64,000 bases of DNA, from assembly GCF_005239225.2 (NCBI RefSeq), contig NC_133288.1, positions 9,009,035 to 9,073,034 on the forward strand. Reading direction: 5' to 3'. Position 1 is the first letter of the stretch. Each line of letters starts with the position of its first letter. The position numbers and the translations under genes are program-made. Source of the stretch: Populus alba. Taxonomy: Eukaryota > Streptophyta > Magnoliopsida > Malpighiales > Salicaceae. Below are positions 33,023-45,613 of this stretch, piece after piece. The notes under the pieces were generated by a model, which was given only the letters and a program-made list of their open reading frames with translations, did not search any database and was not told the DNA's origin.

Positions 33023-35912
33023 TCATTCAAATGCCCACTGGTTCTCACGACGAACTTCCTCCTCCTCCTCAGGTGTAAAGTCATTCTTGATGTTAAAGGT
33101 CTTCCTGATTTCCTCTGGAGTCTTTCCCTTGATCATGTCTGCAACAGTCTGGCAAGTCAGGTCCAGCAAGCCCTTGATGTTCAGATAGTTGGCCGCCTGC
33201 AGAACACAATTGAATGACAAAGTTACTGATTAGCCTTAATTCCCCACACAACCTGAGCCATTTTGAGAGAGGGCATTTCATTTTTGCATCAAATGAAAAA
33301 GCCACAATCAACTGGGTATAAGAGTGAAAACATTACTGTCAGATTCAACAGCCGTACCTATCATGTAAGCCAGAAAACAGAATATAAGACAATATAATGA
33401 TTCTGTACAGATAATTTTATTGATTGAAGCAGCCTACTCTATTTTTATTCAAAGAAGAATCAGTTCCTTGCAATGCGAGCTACTATTCGAGTAAAATTAG
33501 AAACTTCTACCACATTGAAAATAAACAAGAAGAACAAAGGATTTCCCAAACTATACAACTTATTCCATTAAATTCAATATCTCTGCCTATGTCACTATAC
33601 CTCCTGTAATGGCATTTTATTACATAATCCAACACTGAAAGAATCCCTTGTGAGGACACCCCTAAATCATAAGTAGTGTTAAATACACAATCTCAGCACC
33701 TAAAATTATTCAACAATCAAGAAAGAACAAAATATCAACGCGGACATCATTAACAATGAACCCCCATTTTAAAAATCAATAACCTAAATTAACACCTTAA
33801 ATAAAATCACCGAGTACCAAAAAGGTTCAGACATGATTTTGCTCCAACAATTACTACCTCCTATCCAACATAAACAGCACCACTCAATTAGCATACAGTA
33901 CTTATTCCAGTAAACCAAATATAACTGCTTATGTCGCTCTCTCTCCCATCCAATTGCATCCGATACACTATTTAACCTGAACTCCAAAACATCCATAAGA
34001 TCCCAAAAACAAAAACAAAAGCAACAACATATTTTCACATCCAAGGCCTTTGAGCAAAAACAGAGCTTCATGAATTAGCTCCTAAAAGCTCACACTAGAT
34101 TCTAGGAATGGCGATTTCACCCGAAACCCATGGATTCTAACCTAAACTGTCTCAATTCAGTAGGATATTTTATGGATAATTCAGGTTAAAGTTGGGTTAA
34201 GGTATGGATAGTAAGGACAGCCTCGGGCATGGATGCTGTTCTACCCAACCTAAAAACCCCACCCAGAATTTTTTGAAAGATTAATGACCACTGACCACAC
34301 TAGTGACCGTCAGGCCATAAATAAAAAAGCCTACCAAACCAAACCCACTCTTTCCCATTAGAACATATAAAAATACAAGAGGTTAATATCAGTCATTCAA
34401 AATCGTGAATCCTAACCCTAACAATCCAATTGAATAGATAAGTACAGCAGTTACTGCAATAGAGTGCAATAGCTCATCATCATCCTATATTACTTTGAAA
34501 CCACAAATGGTAAAAAGGGAAGCAGAGAAAAAGCCATGAACAAGAGCCATGGAAGAGGATCCTCATGCCTTAATGACAATTGAGTGAATGGGAGAGTAGG
34601 ATGATTAATGATGCGACTTGAACCTCCTGGTTCTTCGATGAGTGAATGGGAATAGGATGATTTCCCCACAATGTTGTACCTTACTACTGTCAGTTGTTAA
34701 TCTCTGTATCAATCAAATATGTATTTGTTGGAATACTTGTTGGGTTATAATATCGGTGGCCATTGATTATTTCTGTTTTTCCAAATTTCCTTGGAGGCCA
34801 ATTATATTTCAATTGGCTGTTTTCAGTAAAGAATTCATCTTTTATTCAGTGATGACCATCTCTTCAGGATATGGTTTTTTTGGATATGATGTTGGGGGTC
34901 TCAGTTGATTTCCAGAAATAAGATCTATGTATAGAGTTCTTACAAAACAGAACGTGAATTTGCATCATTTCACATGCTTTTTAAACTCCTTTTGGGTCGA
35001 AAACCAGGGAAAATTTTAATAATTATAGATGTGTTCACGTAATGGGTACCTGAATGGATACCCAAAACCCAATCAAGTCTTCGGGTATCCAAAATCCAAA
35101 CTGGAGGGCATTAAGTCTGATATGGATACTAGTTATGGTTTCAGTTTTGGGTATGGATAGTACCAAAACTCGACTTGCCATCCCTGGTCTCAAAGTCAAT
35201 GTATTTTTTATTTACATATAACTTAAAGACTTCTAATAACAATCCTAATTATACTTCCTAGGAGTATAATTTAGGCTAAACGAATTAAACCACCTAAAAT
35301 ACATCAACAATCAACAATAACTAACCCTAATTAATAAAAATCAACCATTAAAAAACCTAATTAATCCCTAGTTAATCTAATTTTTTCAGTTAAAAAAGAA
35401 TGCTTCACATAACTTCTAATAAAACCTAATTAAGTTTTCTTAAAAGAAAAAAAATAATAATTAAAGCACCTAATATACATAAGAATAACTAACCTTAATC
35501 GCTGCAGGATTCAGAATTAATCAACAATTAAAATCCCTAATTAATATCAATTTAAAAAACTCATCATCTCACAAAAAGTAATAACAGATCTGACAAAAAA
35601 AAGACTTACCAAAATAAGATCAAAAAGTGTAGCCTGATCAACTCTAACAAACTCAGTATCCCAATTCTTAAGCTCGTCATCGCCGCTGTTAGTTCCTCGA
35701 TCCTCGGATTTCGGAGTCTCAACGTGTTTCTTGCAGTACTCGATAACTTTCGCTAAGATCTTGCTTGTGACGTTCGGCAACGGGATTCCGTTATCGGCGC
35801 AATCGTCTTCTATCATGTGCTTAATAGTCTGTGACTCTAAAGCTACGGCTTCGTCGACTTCGAACGACTCGCCGTCGCTGCTCCTTAGGGATATCTTTCT
35901 TCCAGACGACAT
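33023..35912 (-). CDS. SKP1: SKP1, adaptor subunit of SCF ubiquitin ligases
   Basis: Exon 1 is 35912-35610 (101 codons) and exon 2 is 33196-33023 (57 residues and stop), joining in phase 0 to give 158 residues, normal for plant SKP1/ASK1. The donor is TTTTG|GTAAGT and the acceptor CTGCAG|GCGGCC. Exon 1 carries the BTB/POZ-like Skp1 fold that binds cullin 1 ([40 protein letters not shown]). Exon 2 carries the F-box-binding tail ([40 protein letters not shown]). SKP1 bridges CUL1 and F-box proteins in nucleus and cytosol, so it is the expected partner of the two F-box proteins in this window. The 2413-bp intron holds a probable hAT-like insertion, and another transposon lies about 180 bases upstream of the start codon. 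Confidence 0.97.
34105..35188. mobile_element. Probable non-autonomous hAT element in the SKP1 intron
   Basis: The left end TAGGAATGGCGATTTCACCC and the reverse complement of the right end CAGGGATGGCAAGTCGAG are imperfect inverted repeats of the CAGGGATGGCAA type known from plant hAT elements. Subterminal sequences at both sides repeat GGTATGGATA and related blocks, typical of transposase-binding sites. No transposase frame is present. An 8-bp target duplication could not be confirmed, so boundaries may be off by a few bases. Confidence 0.6.
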
Positions 35913-36093
35913 CGTTTTGGAGTTGTTTGTGGTGGCTTTTGTTTCTCCCTCTTCTCTGCAATAATAAATACAAGTTACATCAGAGTAGAGAGGCCCTGCT
36001 TTGGGTTGGGTTTTTTATATTGATTTTTCAATGTGGTGAAACGTCACCGTTGAAAAATGAATTGGGAATCCCTTTCTAGCTTTTTGGTTTTGA

Positions 36094-37194
36094 GGGTGTT
36101 TGGTATTGCGGTAGCTGTTGTGGTTATGGTTTAAAAAAAATTATTTTATAAAAAGTATTTTTAATTGAGGTTGGTTCGAAAAAATAGGTGTTTGGTTAAA
36201 ACTGTATTTGAAATTAAAGTTGAATAAAAAGTAGTTTAATATGTTTGGTTAAGAGTGCTTTTGAAATTGAGATTATAAAATAATTTAAAAATATATATAT
36301 TAATATTGATGGTTTTTAATTTAAATATTATCGATTTAACTATTACTATTATGTCATGAAATAAATAATACTTTATATAAAATATTTTTTATTGTTTCAT
36401 TAAATTATTTATAATTTCGCTACGTACGAAATTTATCGGACAAGAACTACAGTTTCCATGGTTTTTTGAGCGTACAATAAAATCAGGTAAAATATCATTA
36501 GAAACAAAATTAAAATTACGATCAAATTCTACAAATATCACGCCATCATGTAATCTCCTTCTAATTTATCTAGTGTTATTAAATAATATTAAACACTAAT
36601 ATTTTTTTAATAAAACACAATTAAATATTAAATATTTTTTTTTTTTGCAGAGAGCACGCAGACAAGGAGAGCACCTAAAAGACTAGGGGAAGAACAAAGG
36701 AAAAACGGAAGAGAAGAAAATGGTTTCAGTAGGCCAGCCCTCCATCACCGTCATCATCATCTTCAAGTGTAGCAACAATTACGAAGACTAGGGGAAGAAC
36801 AAAAGGAAAACTGTTAAGAACAGCCATCGTGGTTGTACAGAAGGAAAATGGTTTCAGCAGGCCAGCCCAGCTGTCTCCCTCGACGCCTCCAGCAGCGGCA
36901 CACCCAGGTAAGAACAACCCTCATGGTTTTCTCATCTGGACAAAGTCCACCCATACCTGAAGCACTAGTCAAGGAAGGAAGATAAGATCAATTTTATGAG
37001 CCCGTTTATTGTGTTTATAAACACAGTTGCATGAATAGGAAACGAAAAGCATATAATTTCTGCTTCAGCAAAATTGAGTTTTGAACGCAAATAAAAGTGG
37101 GGTCCATGCATGAAAACTGCGGCTTATTTTGTAACCAAACGATATGTTGGTACTGTTAAATAAAAACGCTGCCGCAAACGCTTAGCCAAACAGG
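36094..37194. mobile_element. TIR element about 1.1 kb, upstream of SKP1
   Basis: The left end GGGTGTTTGGTATTGCGGTA and the reverse complement of the right end CCTGTTTGGCTAAGCGTTTG share TGTTTGG and a GCG-rich block. The left half is AT-rich with repeated GTTTGGTTAA; the right half has AATAAGCCGCAGTTTTCATG in inverse orientation. Inside, a block starting GACTAGGGGAAGAACAAA and one containing AAAATGGTTTCAG each occur twice about 100-130 bp apart. No transposase is encoded. No target duplication was found. Confidence 0.6.
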
Positions 37195-39293
37195 TTCTTT
37201 GTCGTTACATGAAGTCAGCCATTTTTTGGGTGGAGGAGAGGATTGTGCATGTGGCAAGCATTGGTTGGGTAATGTTATTTCTCTAGCTAATGAAATTTTG
37301 ACGTGTGTCATGAGAGGATTAGAGGTGGGACCGAAGGCGGTAAAAGGAAAGTGAATCGTTTTGCACTCGGCAGAACAGGTGGTGCCGTCTTGGGAAGGAA
37401 CCGTTTTTGTAAACAATTCCGAGTCAAAAATTCAATTCAATCATGCATGAGCGTTTACTTTTATTTTTATATTTTAAAAATATTTTTAAATTTTTATTTT
37501 TTTAGATCATATTAAAATTAAATTTTAAAAAATATATTATTTAATATTATATAAAAGCAAAAATAAAAACAAGTTAGTTGAATTCACATGCTTGTTTATA
37601 ATTAAATTCAAAATTCCTTACTTCACTTTTTATTCCAAACATGGTAATTAAATTCAATTTTTAATATTCCAAACGAATTGGTCAACTTGATAATCTTTTC
37701 TTTCGCTTTTGTGCCTAGTGATATTCTAGGAATAACTTTTGCGTGAGGATTTGGTTGAATGATGGGTTTTTGGGGTCCAAAAAGTTAGGCTCTACTTTTC
37801 CCAACACCAGTAATTAAAAATTAGGTTTTTAAATAACATATCATTTATTTATTTTTATAAAAAAAAAACGGATGACTTATCACTTACTCCTCCTATACAT
37901 TAAAAAAATAGAAGAAGAAGAAGAAGAAATCAACTCACATGCCTGACATGCCTGGCTTTCAGGTTTTCAGGAAATTTTGATTATCTTGCCACTCGCAAGG
38001 GCTTGTCAAGCTAGACTCATGAGCAGCCGGGGCTCTCTTTTTTTATTTGTTTTTGTTTTTTAAAAAAAATCTTTAATTCAAACCCTCATTCTTTTCATGT
38101 ATTTTTATTTTGCTTTCATGTTTTCAATTTAAATTTTAATTAAGGCTCTCCCTCATTTTTTTTAGATTGTTAATGGATTAAACAAAAAAATAAATTTTAA
38201 AAAGCAAGGTTATTAAACTTAGTAAAAGTTGTGACTAAGATAATGAATTAAGTGGATTAATTTGGGTCTATTTAAAATATCATCATCTCAATATTTATTT
38301 ATTAAGAAAATTTTGGATTTTCATTGTTCTAATTTTTTGTTTTAAAGCAAATTATGTTTGGGCTTGATCTACTAAGTTGGTTGAGCCACAATTAAAGATC
38401 TGGATCTATTTAAAATGTTATCGTGTTAATATTAATAAAAAAAAATTAAAATAGTAACTTGTATTAATAAACAAATTAAAATAATAACTTGTAATTTTTT
38501 AATCAAACCTGGTTTTAACCGGATCATAGCTGGACTTGCCAAATTGATCAAATCTCTCAACTCTCATAAAATTTAATTTAATAAAAATATAATCAAACAA
38601 ATATATTTTTATCCTTATTTTAAAGTATCTAGGAAAGTTTTTATGTTTTTGGTCATTGTTTTTATTTTTATTAAAAGGATATGTTATACTAGCAAATTAT
38701 TACTCTTTTTACATAAAAAAAATATCACCATATAAAAAAAATTGTTTTGTTTTAATAAAATTTAATTTATTTTTATTTAAAATTAATTATTTTAATGTAT
38801 TTAGATTATTTAATTTAAACATAATAATATTAAAAATATTTTTTTAAAAAATATTATTTTAAAATATTTTCAAGAAATTTAAAATATTATTATTTTAATA
38901 TATTTCTAAAAAATAAATTTTCAAACACAACTCTAACGCAACAAAACTTCTAAATAGGCATTTAATTGGTCCAAAAACACATCCTTTTGAGTTCACACCC
39001 TACTAAAAATAATACGAGAAAAATATACATTAAATCGTGTTACTGAAATAAGACAGACTGAGCCAACTAATGAACAGGAATAAAACTATATATCAATTAA
39101 AATATATAGCTTATGGCACATCACGAGTGGATATTGAAGCAATGAAAGCTACTTTACACATATAGGTGACTCAGCATATTGGATAACACTCATGGCACAA
39201 CGCGATCCCATACAAGTTCCATATAGCAGCGGCAATGGTCCATTGCCTATATAATACCCCAACCACCAGCTAAATAATCCCCCGGCTTATCTC
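37195..39293. other. Spacer between the SKP1 upstream region and the MCA 3' end
   Basis: AT-rich intergenic DNA with a (GAA)n run at about 37911-37928 and MITE-like AT-rich sequence at about 38770-38930. No gene is supported. The MCA 3' UTR probably occupies the last few hundred bases. Confidence 0.55.
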
Positions 39294-42200
39294 TTAAGAT
39301 TCCATGAACTGAGACGGAGGCGGGCTTGTTCTTGTCTTCTCGGGACCTGCAAAAGTAGATTTTATGACAAACATGACATGAGCACAGTTGCACAGGACCA
39401 GTCCACATCTTAATTAATTGAGGTTTAACAAGAGAGATTCCAAGAATACATGCCATAAACCCCACGAATCTCCACTTCTCGCCATTCTTGCACAAGGGCA
39501 CAGCAACAACACATCAAGTGGGAGAGGAAATCGTCAACAAACCCTCCCTGCCAAAGATGTTGGTAGGAGTGAGGGGCAACTCGTGAGGAAAACAGATCTA
39601 TATTTTCAAGATGAAGACTGGCTAGGAAGCAGGAACAACGGCAGATACTCACAAATAGAAAATTATAGCATAAAACATTGGTTGTCAATGGATCTGGTAT
39701 TAGCGTATTACTTTTATTTTTATGCAGATGATTTCAGGGTCAAACTCTCTATTGGACAGTTTATAAACCATTTAATGTCAGCATCACCTTACAAATATGC
39801 TCAGTGCCAAGAACTGCATTAAGAATTTTGAACAGAAGGCATTTGTATTTCACTCTATTATTACATGATATACACACAAACACTAGAGATGTTCATCATC
39901 CAATGTGCACGTTTCTGTAAACTATGGGATACCCAAAGAAAAAATATCATAACCATGCAGCAGCAAGGTAGGAATTACCGTGATATTCAATGTTTTGCGA
40001 AGCTCCCTTCTAATGCAGCAAGTATAGCAACAACACGACAACATCATTGAATATGCCATCAATTCATTACAAGCTTCCGCTGAGGCTGATGATCATGAAA
40101 ATAAAATTACCAGAGAAGCTTCAAAACACTTTCAAAAGAATGAATTAGAATTTCAAGTTTCCTGTAGTTTTTGCAATTGAAGTTGATAGAAGACAGGGAA
40201 AACATTTCAAATCTGACATTCAAAGCCTATATTTCATCAAGCTATTTAAATCTATTACATATGAGCTACTTTGTAATATTGTAATATACCTTCATGTCTG
40301 CAAGCCCACAAGCTACTTTGTAATATTGGACACTATTTTTTCCCTTAAAACCAATTGTGTCCAATATTTTTTCCCTTAAAACCAATTGTCACATTAAGTA
40401 TATGGGCAACGAAATCAACATCAAGAGCATTAGCTCTCATACATGGTCTTTGTAAACTCCCCCTACAGTTGAGTTGGAAGCAAAAGTTCTGAAAATACTT
40501 GGGATTTTTGTTCACAACAACTCTAAAGAGTAAATTAACATGCGGAAGTTATGCAGAACCCTCCAGCATTAGAAGAGAGAAGGGAAAACCAACTCTCGTC
40601 AAATCCCTTGATTGGCCATCTTTTGTGTTTCCTCAAACCATTGCAAAAATAGCTTAGTAAACCTATGGTCGTGACTAATACAACTTGGCAAAGGTAACAG
40701 GATCCTGACTACAAAATTAAAGCCACTTACATATATGCCTGTTCTTTGCCACAGTAGCAATCTTTGCAAATGTACCACAAGGATAGAATAAAGTCTTTAT
40801 ACCTGAAATTGAAAAGGATTCTTGTAAGTAAAAGATTTGCTAGGTCTTTTGGTTGTTATCAAGCTCAGTCATTTTTGACAATTATTTCCTTGAGATGACT
40901 TCAGCAAAAGTACAAGAGAACATGAAGTCCAGAAGACTTGAATAAGTAAAATTGAAAGATTTGAGATGCAACCTAGACACCTGGGGTAAGGTGTCCCAAA
41001 ACATGAATGACACTTGAACATTTATTACATGTCTTGAATAGTTAACAGCTTGTGAAACCAAAACCAGTTTTTTCCATCAACAACAATCAGGATTTAAATC
41101 TTCATTTATTTTCTTCATTTTTGGCGATCATTCGTGTAGGAAAGGAAGAGATTTTAATATAACATTGGAGTAAACAGGAATGAAAATTAAATAAACAAGA
41201 AGTTAGTTGCAATTTATCTAGTCATGCAGAAGGAAAGTAAAAATATAATAAAGAGATTGGTTTTTCTAGCACAGAATTGTTGGTCTGCATTGATATGAAT
41301 ATGAAAAGTAAGAGAGGGATAGATAGCATGAGGAAAATAGTACATCAAAACTGAATAGGAAAAAAAAGGTAATATATTATTGATTCACTAATGCATAAAA
41401 CTCACTAGCAGAGAATAAAAGAAAACAAAATGCCTAATAAGACTTACACAGATACGGCTCTGAACAGCAACCAAGTAAATCTGCATGCCATTCTTCATGC
41501 TGATGTGAACCTCTACTTGACAGCAGATCATCTCTTGATGAAACTGAGGAAGTGTTTCTGCATAAAAAAGCATGTCATTGCCATCAAACTCTCTGAACTA
41601 CCCTTGGTTTACAGAAAGTGTGAAGGTTATATATTTCATATAGCACTCAAACAATGACCATGGAAATACCATGGCACGAGGGGAGATGTATAAAAAAAAA
41701 AAAAAGGAAAAGAAACTTAAACCATATTCCTTTCTAGCATTTCCAACTTATTAGTGTCAAACTTTCAGGATTTTATAGAATTTAGAGAATTCATTTTTCT
41801 TGGAAAAACCACACCTGGTAACAGTTTTGAAAAATGGTATAAATTTCAGCGTATGTAGAGATTACATATTTATGGTATCAATTTATAATGTTGCAATCAA
41901 ATTGAATCCTTTCTATTAAACCGACATAAGCAAAGCTCTTTACCGAAAACATGCAAAGCTTGTTGCAATGGAACTATCTTAAATATCAATTCAATCCAAA
42001 TCAGCCTTTTGCAAATGAAAAATCCAAACAAAAACCAACTCCATGTGCTTAGATTATGTTTTTGGTTTATGAATAGAGGTTGGGGCCACACATTAATGCA
42101 TGACTGTTTACAAACAACAATTTCACCCAAACTCCACAAACATAAATTTTAAAGATATCTAACCTTGAAGTTTTGTGAGAATCACATTTTGTACTATAGC

Positions 42201-43895
42201 TGTCATCAAATGGATGTTTGTTCTCACTAGCATCTGAATATGTAGGCTCCAGTTTCTTAGAACTTTTTGTTGACAAACTCTTCTCTGGATGAGAACTTGC
42301 AGCAGCAACTTCTGTGACCTCAATCAAATGCTGAATTACTTCACATTGGTTCACATCCAAATGTGCTTGCGATCTTTGTAGTTCAAGCTGAAGCTTCTCA
42401 TTTTCCTTTCTTAGTGCTTCATTAAAACACATGTTTGGATAGGAACAAGAGAGAGTCTTTTTCAACATCGTGGTGTGTTCTCCTGAGCATTCTGGTTTCA
42501 GGATAACATCTTGCACCTTTCTGTCCTCTTCATCCAACGTGTACTCACGTTGATCCCTTTCAATATCTTCCAGTCTCTCCTGAATATAAGTGGGAAAAAA
42601 AATCTGCTTAGTAGAGCTTTTGTGGTTATAGCATGTTTTATAAAGGAACATGAAACATTGTGCAAATGAAAATATTAACCCCTTCCTTTATGAATATGAG
42701 ACACGGAGTGGATTATCATAAACTCTAGGAGAAGCAAGAATAAATGCAGTTGCTTTTTTTTTTTTTTTGTGAGGGAGACACAGAGAGTTTTTGTTCAGTG
42801 TGCATGTGATTGGGTGCAGGGGAAGGTGTTGTTTGGACCAGTCAAAATAGAGCCAGACAGGAAAACTACATGCCAACTAAGTTTCAACAAGGAAGGTCTT
42901 GTATTTTCGACTCAAAGACCCCCTCGCCCTACAAGTGGAACCATTTTGTGGAAATCCAATCCTCATTCTCTCAATCATTCCCAAACAGAAACATGGATAC
43001 CCACAGAAAATGCATAAAACACTCACTGCAGGTTAGCTTACCAGAAAATACTAGCACATACTGTGAATTTAATTTAAAATTTCCATCTCTATAAAACAGA
43101 TTTTCCAAATTTTGAAGCCATTTCAATAATCCAAAATTCCCACCACTTGTAACAAGTTAATGACTTGTGTTTTAGCGATACAGTGTACAGTGAACCAAAA
43201 ATACATGCACTGGGAAGAAGACAGATAAATAGGTCCATTGATTAACAAAGCTGTAAGGCTAGTGCTCACAAGCAAGCATGGTATAAATGGAATAAGCAAG
43301 TTTCATGAATTAAGTCTCCCATCATTAGAGGCTAGATGTCAATAAATAACCAAGGAGTTTGAAGAATAAGGAGTAGGCAAGCCTGACATATATAATCAAA
43401 GCAACAAAAGATGGAGACAATTACAGATATCATAGCAATAAGGAACACGGCAGCCAAAAAAAAAAGAATAAGAACAATAAATGATACCCGGACTCGAGAA
43501 TTATCCACAAGAGTAATGAGAGGAACAAGCCGCAAGTACCGATCAATCTCATTCTGTGCCTTTCTAAATTGATACACAATGTTCCACCCCATTGCAAGCA
43601 AGTAAAGATAGCTCCTGTCCTGACAACTATTGACCAAAAGATAACTTCTTCTCAAAGCATCTTCAAGCTGCTCCAATGGTTCCCGCGTTTCCGGATACTT
43701 CTTAAGCTCCGAGATCTTCAATTGCTCCAACAAGTTCCCAATCAACTTCAAATGCTGTGCAAACTGCCGGCAATTCTTCTTGTGCATCCGTGCTGTAGTT
43801 GCAGCTTTACCTATCATGGCTATTAACCGCACTGCATCAATGCCTGTCAGCTGGACCACATTTGCCACCTCCCCAAGATGCTCCCACGTTGCCAT
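39294..43895 (-). CDS. MCA1: MID1-complementing activity (MCA) mechanosensitive Ca2+ channel protein
   Basis: Seven coding exons: 43895-43488, 42579-42164, 41557-41448, 40802-40731, 40085-39979, 39547-39454 and 39346-39294. Phases join cleanly to 419 residues; Arabidopsis MCA1 has 421. MCA1/MCA2 are plasma-membrane proteins needed for stretch-induced calcium influx, for example in root penetration. The N-terminal MCAfunc domain includes MHKKNCRQFAQHLKLIGNLL and the hydrophobic VVQLTGIDAVRLIAMIG segment; REYTLDEEDRKVQD follows, then a coiled coil (about residues 187-225, ENEKLQLELQRSQAHL). Exons 3-6 encode the Cys-rich PLAC8 region (WHADLLGCCSEP, LSCCCYTCCIRRELRKTLNI, LSHLMCCCCALVQEWREVEI). 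The tail is SPPPSQFMES. Introns 1-5 are GT-AG; intron 6 appears to be GC-AG. Start: first ATG in frame, preceded by GTG codons. I cannot separate MCA1 from MCA2. Confidence 0.95.
40328..40389. repeat. Tandem duplication, about 31-bp unit, in MCA intron 4
   Basis: TTTTTTCCCTTAAAACCAAT occurs twice 31 bp apart, each copy followed by TGT. Slightly upstream, GCTACTTTGTAATATTG also occurs twice. Confidence 0.88.
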
Positions 43896-43929
43896 TTTCA
43901 CCACTCAGGGAACCTAAATCCTACCTTAC

Positions 43930-45049
43930 CTGTAGAAAAATTCACTATCACCACTCCAAATATATGTCTTTCACTCTTAAGCTACATTACTCAAAACTGT
44001 TACCAAATTGAAATTACCTGACTGCATTTTCTCAACGCCATTATTATCAAATTGAAGATAACAAAGTTTTTTCTTTCAACCCCAATTTTCTTCAAATTTA
44101 AATTTTTCTTTTTAAGAAAAAAAACAAACTTTACATGAAAATGCTAATGAGAAAATGAAATCAATCTCCTCGGAATGGGTCAACAAATTCATTTTCACCA
44201 CTCAACCACCCCAAATCTAATCGTGCTCGTACAAAGAGTCACATTAGTCACATTACAATCTCAAGTTTTATACCAAATTGAAGCTGTTTGACCAACATGC
44301 CAAAATTAAAAAACTAAAGCAACAATAGGTGAGCTTTCAAATAAAAAATTTCTTAGAAAAATGCAGTCAATGTCGAGAAACTAAAAGAATTATCAATTCA
44401 TTTCACCTTTTGTAAGCCAACTTCTTCAATATTGCAGTAATTTTTTTCGCTTGCATCGCTTAATATAACGCTTACTTCAACTTCAAAGAATTCTTATGCA
44501 GAGAGTTTCTGGTTTCGAGCCAGATCAAGATCAAATACTAGACTTGCTTACTAGATCTTCAATTTTAGAAACAAACAGCATGACCGTTCAAGATCTTTAA
44601 AAGCTGAGAGTAACGGTGTAAATGACCGTTTCAACCGCCACAAAATTAAGCAAAAACAGCAAAGATAAATACATAAATAAATAAAGATAAAGCAGAGAGA
44701 GAGAAAAGAGCATTATTATACATTAAGCTTCTTGAGTCACTTTTCAAAGGAAGTAAAAAAGAAATAAAAGCTGAAATAAATAAAGCAAAATTCAATAACA
44801 CATCAATTTCTTCTTCTTTTTCTAAAAAAAAAGAATGTTCAAATCTCCATTGACCCACCTTTTTTCGAACTATCTCTTTTCTTCTTCTAATTTTTCGCAA
44901 ATAAAAGGAAAAACTTCACCGGGAATTTAAAGCCTGCAAGAGAAAACAAAAGGCTTCAAAATCGCATTGCAAAAAACTGTATTCTTGCCTTTGAAGAAAC
45001 ACCTTCATAAAAAAAAACTAAATAAAAAAATGCTAGTGGAAAAACTCAC
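43930..45049 (-). other. Probable 5' UTR intron of MCA
   Basis: On the minus strand, a strong donor GGAAG|GTGAGT ends an upstream UTR exon at 45050, and an acceptor TTTTTCTACAG lies 34 bases before the start codon. The 1.1-kb intron contains no coding signal. The UTR exon probably begins near 45300. Confidence 0.65.
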
Positions 45050-45558
45050 CTTCCTCTCCATGCAAATGCTAGTTCTTATTGTGAAATGTGAAAATCAGTG
45101 AGAAGAAGAAAGAAAGCATTGAATTCTGGGGATCACAGGCATTGCTTTGCGGAAAAGAGAAGAAAGAGGAGCTTCTTTCTTCTTCCTGTGAATGAGTTTT
45201 TGGACTCTTCTGAGAAAGAAGAGATTTTCTGTGTGTGCCAATGTTTCAATCGCTCACAGTAACGGTGTTGTTTGTCTTGTGAGGTTGTGAGTATTGAGTG
45301 CACGCAGACAAACCACACAAACTCGCCAGGCTAGCTAACTAGTACGAAAGGAGTTGGCTTGGGTAGTGGAGTTTTTGAAGTACAGAAATGCCCTCGTTGA
45401 GAATTTTATATTACTAGAAAGGACACCTCCTTTCTTGAGACGACGGAGGGCGAAGGGAATAGCAATTTCACTTTTATTTTCGGAAATGGAACAGGGCTGT
45501 TGACTGTTGAGATTTAACGAGCTCCAGCTGGCAGTTGTCTTTGTAATGGAGGGTGTCC

Positions 45559-45582
45559 TCTTCTTCTTCTTCTTCTTCTTCG
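45559..45582. repeat. (TTC)n microsatellite
   Basis: About eight TTC units upstream of the MCA transcription start, in AT-rich DNA. Confidence 0.93.
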
Positions 45583-45613
45583 TCTTTTTCAAGGAGTAGA
45601 TTTATAAATATGT

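Noticed and set aside
36726..36917. Minus-strand 63-residue frame upstream of SKP1
   Set aside because: It overlaps the internal duplication of a transposon and has no recognised domain.
44646..45592. Short minus-strand frames upstream of MCA
   Set aside because: They fall in the probable MCA 5' UTR, its intron or the TTC microsatellite and contain no domains.
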